Of a DNA stretch of 8,465 bases, positions 1-6,450 are shown one piece after another. The first letter of the stretch is position 1. Every line of letters begins with the position of its first letter. Position numbers and translations under genes: made by a program. The stretch comes from Promethearchaeota archaeon (GTDB lineage Archaea; Asgardarchaeota; Lokiarchaeia; Sigynarchaeales; MK-D1). The stretch is taken from contig JAEOTN010000256.1 in NCBI GenBank assembly GCA_016839865.1, forward strand, positions 1 through 8,465, in the 5' to 3' direction. The notes beneath the pieces are model-generated. The model ran no database searches. It was not told the origin of the DNA and saw only the letters and a list, made by a program, of their open reading frames with translations.

Positions 1-445
1 CCCATCGAAGATCACATTCAGTGCATTTTACAAGGAATACATTTCCATGGACCTCTACTAATTTATTAGGCCGAATTCCTGAAACTCGATGTAATCCATC
101 TAAATTCATAGTGATAACAAAATTTAACATACCATTATTCTGCAGTTTCACTAAAGCATGGTGCGTTCGATTCGGACGATAGCCCATCATTTCATCTGAG
201 GAAGCAGCAGCATTTGGAACAATGTCCGGAGCTTGCATTGCAAAATCCATATCGGGTAATTGTGCTTGTAATTCAGGAGCTTCCATCGCATTTGGCAGAG
301 ATCCTGATTGTAAACTCCCCTCTCGAGGATCTGTACTTGAAAAATCAGGTAAACCGGATTCTGTGCTTATACCTGCACCAGTAAAAACTGCAACATATCC
401 ACTGTTTTTTATTAGGTTAGTTAGTTCACGAATTTTGTCATTCAT
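1..445 (-). CDS. Sirtuin (Sir2 family NAD-dependent protein deacylase), N-terminal part, truncated by window edge
   Basis: Reading the minus strand from the ATG at 445-443 gives 148 residues open to the window edge; the C-terminal part lies outside. Seen: a Rossmann NAD-binding signature GAGISTESGLPDF (residues 23-35), TMNLDGLH (112-119), EVHGN (131-135, with the expected catalytic His133) and CTEC (141-144), the first half of the sirtuin zinc ribbon. The first ~20 residues are the usual short lead-in helix, which supports this start. Sirtuins use NAD to remove acetyl or other acyl groups from lysines, giving nicotinamide and O-acyl-ADP-ribose, normally in the cytoplasm. Two positions are unusual: the Arg that normally follows PDF is Ser36, and the Gln of the usual TQN is Met113. 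A Met/Ala/Pro-rich stretch (~51-88) fills the variable cofactor-loop region. It lies 45 bp behind the UroD-like gene with no visible promoter, so co-transcription is likely. Family is near certain; substrate and acyl specificity are unknown. Confidence 0.93.
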   Translation of the reverse strand, partial: MNDKIRELTNLIKNSGYVAVFTGAGISTESGLPDFSSTDPREGSLQSGSLPNAMEAPELQAQLPDMDFAMQAPDIVPNAAASSDEMMGYRPNRTHHALVKLQNNGMLNFVITMNLDGLHRVSGIRPNKLVEVHGNVFLVKCTECDLRW

Positions 446-490
446 AACTCTTAGAACAGTGTTTCTTATTTTTCTATGTTTTGTCTCAAT

Positions 491-1642
491 TCAAATATCT
501 ACAATACCATCTCGGATTTTTCTATATTCATCCAACATTGCCATCGCATTTTCCAATTTCACTTTGTCATGTAATGAGCCACTTGCAGCAAACACATATC
601 CTGAAATATCGTCTGAATCCCCTTTTGCTTCACGAAAACATCTATGAACATAATCTCGGGCATCTTGAGGTGTTCCGAATGGAAGAGTGTCGGATGTACA
701 CACATTCCCAATTATTGCGAGTTTATCTCCCCATTTCTTTTTCACTCGTTCAATTGTCATTCCAGATGATGGTTCTAAAGGTTGAATTGCATGATAACCT
801 GCATCGATAAAACATTCCATTAATGGATCTATAAATCCATCAGTATGCATGAAAATCACGCCACCTGCTTCTCGAACCAGATTACAAACCCTAGTTGCAT
901 ATGGAGTTACAAATTCTCTATATTGTTTGGGTGAGAACATAGGGCCTGTCTTAAAGGCTGCATCATCTGCTGTCACAAAACATTTCCATCCAGCTTTGAT
1001 AGCAGCTTTAAATGATATTTCAGTTTGCTTACATAATAAATCATAGAATCGATGTAATAATTCAGGATTCTTTCGCATTAGACGTGCAGTGAGTGCAAAA
1101 CTGATGGCTTGATTTCCCGGCTCCATAACAAGGTTTCTCAGCATAACTGGTAGGAAATCATGTTTCATACATATTTCCCGGGCTTTTCTATGTCGATTTA
1201 TCTGTCTTTCTGAGGGAGTCCTAATGGATAAATGATCTAAGAAAAACTCTAATTCCTCTGCTGTCTCAATCCCGGGCCTTACAAACCAATATGTTATCTG
1301 GTTTTTTGTGTATATTGCCCCTGTTGGAGTCATGACATAGAATGGGTGTTTATCTTTATTTATCTGAAATATGCGTTTAAGTATATATCTACGTAACTTT
1401 CCATCCGGAATAAAAAACGCTCTTGGGGCACTGTGCCAATGAGTATCATACCCGAAGTGTTTGTAAAGAGTGAAATCCCCAATTGGAGTCTTGATCTGTT
1501 TATCCTTCGGTATATTAGGATTTTGTTTCTTCCATTCTTTCTGCAATCCTGGCATAATCGATTGCACAAAATTGGTTACTTTATCAGGAGTTCCTAATCG
1601 GAGTGCAGTAATAAATCGCTGTTCAGAAGGGCACGTTGTCAT
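491..1642 (-). CDS. Uroporphyrinogen decarboxylase-fold protein (UroD/MtaA-like family), not HemE
   Basis: The 383-residue product has the C-terminal UroD-family pattern: TADDAAFKTGPMFSP (224-238), a strand ending in HTDG (266-269), IQPLEP (286-291), then GNV followed by L-x-x-GTP (312-325) and a closing strand/helix ending DEYRKIRDG. The N-terminal RPPVWxMRQAGRY motif of true HemE is absent, so this is not the heme-pathway enzyme. Related archaeal proteins are methyltransferases acting on corrinoid proteins, or decarboxylase-like enzymes of unknown substrate. Methyltransferases such as MtaA hold zinc with a His-x-Cys plus a distant Cys. Here the motif is His266-x-Asp268 and no Cys appears after Cys315, so zinc-thiol methyl transfer to coenzyme M is doubtful. 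The ATG at 1642-1640 is preceded by GTGATACT, a good archaeal ribosome site. It is first in a probable two-gene unit with the sirtuin and divergent from the B3/B4 gene. Fold is confident; reaction is unknown. Confidence 0.88.
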   Translation of the reverse strand: MTTCPSEQRFITALRLGTPDKVTNFVQSIMPGLQKEWKKQNPNIPKDKQIKTPIGDFTLYKHFGYDTHWHSAPRAFFIPDGKLRRYILKRIFQINKDKHPFYVMTPTGAIYTKNQITYWFVRPGIETAEELEFFLDHLSIRTPSERQINRHRKAREICMKHDFLPVMLRNLVMEPGNQAISFALTARLMRKNPELLHRFYDLLCKQTEISFKAAIKAGWKCFVTADDAAFKTGPMFSPKQYREFVTPYATRVCNLVREAGGVIFMHTDGFIDPLMECFIDAGYHAIQPLEPSSGMTIERVKKKWGDKLAIIGNVCTSDTLPFGTPQDARDYVHRCFREAKGDSDDISGYVFAASGSLHDKVKLENAMAMLDEYRKIRDGIVDI

Positions 1643-1660
1643 AGTATCACAAATTGGGTA

Positions 1661-1680
1661 AGAATATTATTTACATATCA
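1661..1680. promoter_or_regulatory. Shared AT-rich divergent promoter region between UroD-like and B3/B4 genes
   Basis: The 78 bp between the two divergent starts contain one AT-rich block, AGAATATTATTTACATATCA. Read rightwards, TTTACATAT would place initiation near 1700, about 20 nt before the ATG at 1721. Read leftwards, GATATGTAAATA would place initiation near 1645-1650, a few bases before the UroD-like ATG. Both spacings fit archaeal TATA-box geometry (about 25 bp box-to-start), suggesting the two promoters overlap. This is inference from spacing and composition only. Confidence 0.4.
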
Positions 1681-1720
1681 AAGATTCTATTAGAGATTAG
1701 CGATAGTGAGATTGAGATTT

Positions 1721-2434
1721 ATGACCGATGATATAGTAGTAATTGATGAAAAGCTTGCAGAAAATGGTGTGAATATCCATCTCTATTACGTTATTCTTGA
1801 TAATTTTGATAATACTATTACTGATTATAATTATTCTGAAATGGTAATCAAACCAGAAACTCAACGAATTAACGAGCTATATACAATTGAGACGATTAAA
1901 GAAGACCCAATAATTGCAGCATATCGTAAATTTTATTGGACTCACTTGAAAATTGATCCCACTAAGATTCGACCAAGCGGAGAAGCACTTGTGCGACGAA
2001 TCCTGCAAGGAAAAAAACTCCCAACAATATCTTACTTCGTAGATGCATATAATTGGGGTAGTTGTAGCTCTCTAATACCCATAGGTTCATATGATTTAGA
2101 TAAATTCTCGACTCCCATTATTATTCGATACGCAGTGCAAGGAGAGAAATACTCTGCTATCGGTGGCAAGGAACGCATAATGAAGGGCAATGAAATAATG
2201 ACTGTTGGGCAGAATGATGTAATTCTCTCCCAGTTTCCTTACAGAGATGCAGATATTACAAAAATCACCATAGATACAAAGAAATTGATCATTCTGGCAA
2301 TGGGTGTGGGTGACGTGGCAAAAAAAGCAATTAAAAAAGGAATTACCAATACATTGAACTTCTTAAGAAATGGAATTGCTGACCATAGTGTGAAATTTAT
2401 TGAAAATGAAATTGAATATGTATCTAACATCTAA
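1721..2434 (+). CDS. Stand-alone B3/B4 tRNA-binding-domain protein (COG3382-type)
   Basis: The 237-residue soluble protein matches the B3/B4 domain first known from the beta subunit of phenylalanyl-tRNA synthetase, where it hydrolyses mis-charged Tyr-tRNA(Phe). Diagnostic stretches are KIDPTKIRPSGEALVRRIL (residues 77-95) and LPTISYFVDAYNW (100-112) followed by IPIGSYDLDK (119-128). A later segment (~145-180) contains the GE and aspartate pattern usual in the family. No synthetase catalytic or anticodon-binding region is present, and length is normal for free-standing homologues, so this is not a PheT fragment. Role is not established; trans-editing of charged tRNA or other nucleotide binding is possible. 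The frame can be extended to a GTG at 1706, but that GTGAG looks more like part of the ribosome site before ATG 1721. It faces the SDR gene and ends only 11 bp from it. Confidence 0.88.
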   Translation: MTDDIVVIDEKLAENGVNIHLYYVILDNFDNTITDYNYSEMVIKPETQRINELYTIETIKEDPIIAAYRKFYWTHLKIDPTKIRPSGEALVRRILQGKKLPTISYFVDAYNWGSCSSLIPIGSYDLDKFSTPIIIRYAVQGEKYSAIGGKERIMKGNEIMTVGQNDVILSQFPYRDADITKITIDTKKLIILAMGVGDVAKKAIKKGITNTLNFLRNGIADHSVKFIENEIEYVSNI

Positions 2435-2445
2435 TTACTCCAAAT

Positions 2446-3438
2446 TTAAAGAAATCCGTTCTCTATATACCAATCACGTGCATCTTCGACAATTTTATTC
2501 AATGGATGAACCACATAATCCAACTCTTTTACTGCTTTAGATGAGTCGTATTTGGGAAATTGATTCATCCAACGAGATTTACTAGGGCTAAGTTGAGGAG
2601 GTTTTTTCGTAAATACTGATATAAATTCCATTAAATGTCCAAGAAAAACAGACATACGAGGGGAAAATACACGGTCATTGGGTAATTTCATGTCGATAGA
2701 TTTAGCGATTTCTTCAAAGACTTCCTTATACGTGTGCGTTGGTCCTGCACAGATGTAACGTTCTCCTGATTTTCCATGTTCCAATGCATTCAGATGTGCC
2801 TTAGCAACCTCACCTACATGCCCCCATGACTGTCCTCCGCAAGGGATTCCTGGTAACTTTTGATTTTTTATATTCAAAAAGACTCTCCCAAATTGAAGAG
2901 TAAAATCATACGGTCCCATTATCCCTCCAGGGCTAATTATAGTGGCATCCAATCCGTTGTTAGATGCTTCAAAAATAATTTCATCTCCTTTACGTTTGTT
3001 GAATGAATATTCATACTTGACATGTTCAATATTGTAATCTGACCAAGTTTCATCCGTCAAGCCATCAGGATTAATCCCAATTGTACATGCTGTTCCTGTA
3101 TGTACCAGTTTTTTCACATTGTGCTTTAAAGCAGCATCAACTACATTCTGAACCCCATCAATATTTATTCTTCTTTGACGAGGTACGAGTTTAGACCACC
3201 ATGATGTATCTCCCGCCATATGGATTACTTTATCAATTCCTTCCATAGCTGAATCGACACTCATTGGATCTGTTATATCACCATAAACAATTTCCACACC
3301 AGGTACATCAATATATTTAATAACAGAATTAGCTAATCCGAAAGCTCTAACTTTATATCCTCTTTCTATCGCTTGGAGGGTGACATTAGTGCCAATAAAT
3401 CCAGTGGCACCCGTGATTAAAATATCAGGAGTATTCAT
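2446..3438 (-). CDS. Extended short-chain dehydrogenase/reductase (NAD(P)-dependent epimerase/dihydroflavonol-reductase-like)
   Basis: The 330-residue protein opens with the Rossmann motif TGATGFIG (9-16), followed by YGDITD (52-57) and HMAG (73-76). The catalytic Tyr-x-x-x-Lys is Y144-SFN-K148, and the preceding strand-loop HTGT (113-116) supplies the Thr/Ser of the triad. SPGGIMGP (169-176) is the usual nicotinamide-side loop. Length and motifs fit the extended SDR group, whose members oxidise, reduce or epimerise nucleotide sugars, sterols or flavonoid-like ketones; the overall pattern is closer to dihydroflavonol-4-reductase/HpnA-type proteins than to UDP-glucose epimerase. The enzyme should be cytoplasmic. 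It starts 8 bp after the upstream membrane acyltransferase ends, and its AGGAG ribosome site overlaps the end and stop of that gene, so the two are probably translationally coupled and may share a pathway. Substrate is unknown. Confidence 0.92.
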   Translation of the reverse strand: MNTPDILITGATGFIGTNVTLQAIERGYKVRAFGLANSVIKYIDVPGVEIVYGDITDPMSVDSAMEGIDKVIHMAGDTSWWSKLVPRQRRINIDGVQNVVDAALKHNVKKLVHTGTACTIGINPDGLTDETWSDYNIEHVKYEYSFNKRKGDEIIFEASNNGLDATIISPGGIMGPYDFTLQFGRVFLNIKNQKLPGIPCGGQSWGHVGEVAKAHLNALEHGKSGERYICAGPTHTYKEVFEEIAKSIDMKLPNDRVFSPRMSVFLGHLMEFISVFTKKPPQLSPSKSRWMNQFPKYDSSKAVKELDYVVHPLNKIVEDARDWYIENGFL

Positions 3439-3446
3439 TACTTGGG

Positions 3447-4826
3447 TTACTCCTTTTCTGTTTCCTGGAATAATTCGACTTCTTTGCGGTCTTTTGTATA
3501 TTTTTGACTTTTCTTACCTGACATCACCTTGTTCAATGAGATTACCATCCATTCTAAGGAACCTGTGAATTGGATTTTTTCCCACCCCCAGCAAAGCAAA
3601 ACCCACAAGAAGCCAAGAATTGCTCCAATACCGATGACAATAAACATTCCATCTCTCCATGCGGTTCCAAAAATTAAGTCAATAAGCTTTCCCAAAGCAA
3701 CTGCAGTTAGTCCCTCAAAAATATAGATGGTCATTGAGAGATAACCTAAACGAGTAAACAATCGGGAGTTTCGAGTATTGATTCTCTGCCACTTTGGTTT
3801 AGCAAAATCAAACAGTGCTAATCCCAAAGAGAAAAATCCAAAACATATTCCTAGTTGCCCTATATGTCTCCAAAAATCAGCCCATAGTGCATAGGGAATT
3901 GTATCATATACCAAACCAGGATATAATCCACCTCTAATAATAATCATGGTTAACCCAACACCAAAAAACACAACAAACATAGATAATGTATATGCATAAA
4001 TTCGTTTTGGTGCTACTCTGTCTTTTTGGGCTAATGCAAGACCTAAAATCGCTCCATAGCAAGCAAAGGCACTGATTGGGAAAATCGGGAAATTATCATA
4101 CACCAGTAAAGCAAGAGGCCAAGAAAGCGCTGCTAGCCATGTTTTACCTTCACGTAGCATATTTTCAACAATAGGGGCTAGATACAAGCGTATAGGAATG
4201 GATAGTAATAAGATCACAGTTCCAACGATAAATAGAGTTATATAAACTGCTCTCCAATTTCTCTTACCTTTTTTAATAAATCGGGATGAAGCTATGCTGA
4301 GTATTTGAGGAACTAGATATGAATTAATCCCTAGTATTGTCAGCGATGAACTTGAAATAAACCAATAGTTTGGAATCACTTTATCGATCAGTGGGTGAGT
4401 GATTGTATATGTAAATAAGTCGGGGATATTCAGATCACGCACTCGTACGCCCCATCTTAAAGCCCAATAGAAAATTCCAGAATCTGCACTTACAAAGAAC
4501 CTGAATAGAAAATTCAATGAAATCAGAGTAAAACATGCAATTAATCCTGAGAAAACTAATTGTCGGGGTTTGTTTACTCCTGAGTCTACACGTTTGTAAA
4601 ACATGAATGCATTAACCGCGCCTAACACTGCTGAATAGATCCCTCCAATAGATACAAAAAACGTCAAAAAAGACATTAGGAAATCAGCTGGTTCGGCGGT
4701 TCCTTGTTCTCCAGCTGCACCTGTCCAAAGATGTAACCCTGTGTGGAAGATGATCAAAAACACCATTGCCCAACCTCTAGTGGCATCTAGAAACTTTATC
4801 CGTGCAAAACTCTTCTGTTCCGTCAT
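3447..4826 (-). CDS. Multi-pass membrane acyltransferase-like protein (DUF1624/HGSNAT-related)
   Basis: The 459-residue product has roughly ten to eleven hydrophobic segments and no signal peptide. The N-terminus RIKFLDATRGWAMVFLIIFHT (9-29) carries the LD-x-x-RG plus His28 signature seen in DUF1624, heparan-alpha-glucosaminide N-acetyltransferase and acyltransferase-3 proteins, which move acyl groups from a cytosolic donor across the membrane to an acceptor. A FPIFPISAFACYGAILG stretch (~246-262) resembles the conserved inner helix of the DUF1624/HGSNAT group. TGSLEW (421-426) near the end recalls the GPLEW motif of DUF418/YeiB proteins. The last ~30 residues are charged and probably cytosolic. 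Start: ATG at 4826-4824 with only a weak GAAG upstream. It is first in an operon with the SDR. Superfamily is well supported; the exact subfamily and acceptor are uncertain. Confidence 0.82.
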   Translation of the reverse strand: MTEQKSFARIKFLDATRGWAMVFLIIFHTGLHLWTGAAGEQGTAEPADFLMSFLTFFVSIGGIYSAVLGAVNAFMFYKRVDSGVNKPRQLVFSGLIACFTLISLNFLFRFFVSADSGIFYWALRWGVRVRDLNIPDLFTYTITHPLIDKVIPNYWFISSSSLTILGINSYLVPQILSIASSRFIKKGKRNWRAVYITLFIVGTVILLLSIPIRLYLAPIVENMLREGKTWLAALSWPLALLVYDNFPIFPISAFACYGAILGLALAQKDRVAPKRIYAYTLSMFVVFFGVGLTMIIIRGGLYPGLVYDTIPYALWADFWRHIGQLGICFGFFSLGLALFDFAKPKWQRINTRNSRLFTRLGYLSMTIYIFEGLTAVALGKLIDLIFGTAWRDGMFIVIGIGAILGFLWVLLCWGWEKIQFTGSLEWMVISLNKVMSGKKSQKYTKDRKEVELFQETEKE

Positions 4827-4845
4827 AACTTCAAATTTGCCTTTT

Positions 4846-4857
4846 CTTAATTAAAAT
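4846..4857 (-). promoter_or_regulatory. Possible TATA box for the membrane acyltransferase-SDR operon
   Basis: On the minus strand the sequence ATTTTAATTAAG lies about 20-30 bp ahead of the ATG at 4826, giving a very short or absent leader. The 193-200 bp divergent region between this gene and the plus-strand acyltransferase is AT-rich throughout, so box assignment by eye is weak; further candidates lie around 4895-4920. I saw no RNA gene or small ORF in this interval. Confidence 0.3.
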
Positions 4858-4982
4858 CTTTAGGAAAAAAGTAAACCTCTATGGAAGTTAGGCATAATGT
4901 TGATATTCTATATTATGTATTTTGAAACATCGACTAAATGCGATACAGATTTTGTGTGTCGAGTTCGAGAAAAATAGAATTG

Positions 4983-4998
4983 ATAATTTTTAAATTAT
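4983..4998 (+). promoter_or_regulatory. Palindromic TATA region upstream of the acyltransferase-3 gene
   Basis: ATAATTT-TT-AAATTAT is a 7+2+7 inverted repeat that contains a TATA-like TTTTTAAAT. Its centre (about 4991) predicts initiation near 5016-5018, giving a leader of about 12 nt to the ATG at 5029 and leaving GTGACAGAT as the ribosome-binding region. The symmetry may be chance in such AT-rich DNA, or could be a site for a dimeric regulator. Confidence 0.4.
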
Positions 4999-5028
4999 GA
5001 TTTAACAAATGTAATTATAGTGACAGAT

Positions 5029-6369
5029 ATGGTAAGCGACAAAGACGAACTTAAAGAAGTGTATCAAGAAATGGCTGACTTGGGTTTAGAAAATCCAAAA
5101 GGACATAGATCTTTTCAACAAATTGCTGATTCATACGGTAGTGCTGCTAAACCTGAACCGAAAAAAGACAATAATGGGAGATTTTGGCAAATAGATTTTC
5201 TAAAGGCTTTTTCAATAGCTCTTGTAATATTAGACCATTCCACGACTCACAATCAAAACTTCGCCCTTGCATCTCCGTTGTGGCAAAGAATTGCAATTCC
5301 GATATTTATGGTGGTGCTAGGGTTTAATTGGGCTAAATCATTGAATCAGAAGAGACATTTACCATACTATAAGCTTTTCTCATGGCGACATTATTGGCGA
5401 AACAAAATAGTGCGTTTCCTATTACCATATGCGATAATATACTTACTTTCGACAATTCTTTTCTTCGCTTTTGAGCGTCAAGTTCCAGCTTTCTTCCCTT
5501 GGGCGGATCCTTGGTTTAGATATATAGGATTTACACCTGTATATGGACCTGGTCTTTGGTTTATTCCCACATTGTTCTTAACAATTATAGTATTCCCATT
5601 TATCTACGTTTTATTTGATTGTTTTAACCGAATTCGTGGTTTGAAAAAAGTACCTATTATTGGATCTTTGCTGGCATTAATCATCTGTTTTGGCATCGAA
5701 ATAGGAATTACGATGTTGTTTTATGATTATGTTTTCATTGTAGGAATCCCTATCTATTCTTTATTGTTTACACCGCTTTCCTTAATGGTTGGAATTGGAT
5801 TGGGTATTTTCCTTTCTCAAAATCATAAAATCAGCGCATTACGTAATATTGTGATTTGGATATTAGGACTAATTAGTCTTATAATTATTATTGTATACAC
5901 GTTTGTTTCTGATCCGCTATCGATTTCATCGCCTTGGATACAACAGATAGCAATATTCGCAGATAATTTATTGGATTGGGGGCTTGGCGATTATTTCTTT
6001 GCGTTTACTCCTTATTCTGCGTTGCTAGTATTCCTTTTCCTGAATATTTTACCCAAAGATCCGAAAGGTAAATTTGGTAAATTTATTCGATTGATAAGTA
6101 AATCGACTTATCACATCCTGATGGTTCAAATATTCTATTTCATGATAATCTACACATATTTTTTGGATATGAATGGAATTTGGGGGACTGTGCTCAGACA
6201 TGGAAGTTATCTACCCATGTGGGCAAACTACGTATGGTATCCAATTAATTTAGCCATTACATTTACTTTAGGAGTATTGTGGTATAAATTAGAAAATCAA
6301 CTCCTTTGGAATAACATTAAAACTGTGGATAAAAGGAGACTGGAACGAGTAAAATCGATGAAATTATGA
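5029..6369 (+). CDS. Acyltransferase-3 family integral membrane protein with soluble N-terminal extension
   Basis: The 446-residue protein has about ten membrane segments. After a ~50-residue polar N-terminal region comes FWQIDFLKAFSIALVILDH (52-70), the hallmark of acyltransferase family 3, including the conserved His70 thought to be catalytic. PIFMVVLGFNWAKS (91-104), KIVRFLLPY (126-134) and GPGLWFIP (173-180) are further family motifs. Such enzymes O-acetylate or otherwise acylate sugars, lipids or peptidoglycan-like polymers; in an archaeon the acceptor might be a surface glycan or polyprenyl-linked sugar. The extension (charged, Glu/Lys-rich, likely helical, ending in a Pro/Lys linker) is longer than the usual few residues before the first helix. 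GTG at 5020 is in frame but reads better as a GTGA ribosome site 5 nt ahead of this ATG. It is transcribed alone, divergent from the other acyltransferase operon and convergent with the third membrane gene. Confidence 0.87.
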   Translation: MVSDKDELKEVYQEMADLGLENPKGHRSFQQIADSYGSAAKPEPKKDNNGRFWQIDFLKAFSIALVILDHSTTHNQNFALASPLWQRIAIPIFMVVLGFNWAKSLNQKRHLPYYKLFSWRHYWRNKIVRFLLPYAIIYLLSTILFFAFERQVPAFFPWADPWFRYIGFTPVYGPGLWFIPTLFLTIIVFPFIYVLFDCFNRIRGLKKVPIIGSLLALIICFGIEIGITMLFYDYVFIVGIPIYSLLFTPLSLMVGIGLGIFLSQNHKISALRNIVIWILGLISLIIIIVYTFVSDPLSISSPWIQQIAIFADNLLDWGLGDYFFAFTPYSALLVFLFLNILPKDPKGKFGKFIRLISKSTYHILMVQIFYFMIIYTYFLDMNGIWGTVLRHGSYLPMWANYVWYPINLAITFTLGVLWYKLENQLLWNNIKTVDKRRLERVKSMKL

Positions 6370-6396
6370 AGTGAAATATTACAAAAAATCCAATTC

Positions 6397-6404
6397 TTTT
6401 TTTT
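6397..6404 (+). terminator. Oligo-T terminator after the acyltransferase-3 gene
   Basis: A run of eight T preceded by TTC lies 28 bp past the plus-strand stop codon, in the 81 bp convergent gap. No stem-loop is evident. Archaeal RNA polymerase can terminate on such uridine tracts alone. Confidence 0.55.
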
Positions 6405-6441
6405 AGCTAATTCTTAAAAGCAACAAAAACTCGTAATTAAG

Positions 6442-6450
6442 AAAAAAAAA
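6442..6450 (-). terminator. Oligo-T terminator abutting the stop of the third membrane gene
   Basis: On the minus strand nine T follow directly after the TAA stop (6453-6451), with further T-rich sequence behind. It mirrors the plus-strand T-tract about 40 bp away, so the convergent gap appears to hold two back-to-back intrinsic terminators. Confidence 0.55.

Noticed and set aside
222..810. Two plus-strand open frames (222-647 and 481-810)
   Set aside because: They lie antisense to the sirtuin and UroD-like genes, which have strong family motifs; the antisense translations are Ser/Ile/Leu-rich with no recognisable domain.
491..1642. True heme-pathway uroporphyrinogen decarboxylase (HemE)
   Set aside because: The N-terminal RPPVWxMRQAGRY signature is missing and the protein is divergent across the active site.
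4880..4975. Short symmetric words (for example TCGA-GT-TCGA near 4960 and ATCG/CGAT near 4930) in the divergent region
   Set aside because: Arms of four bases are expected by chance in about 200 bp, and they are not placed at any clear promoter spacing.
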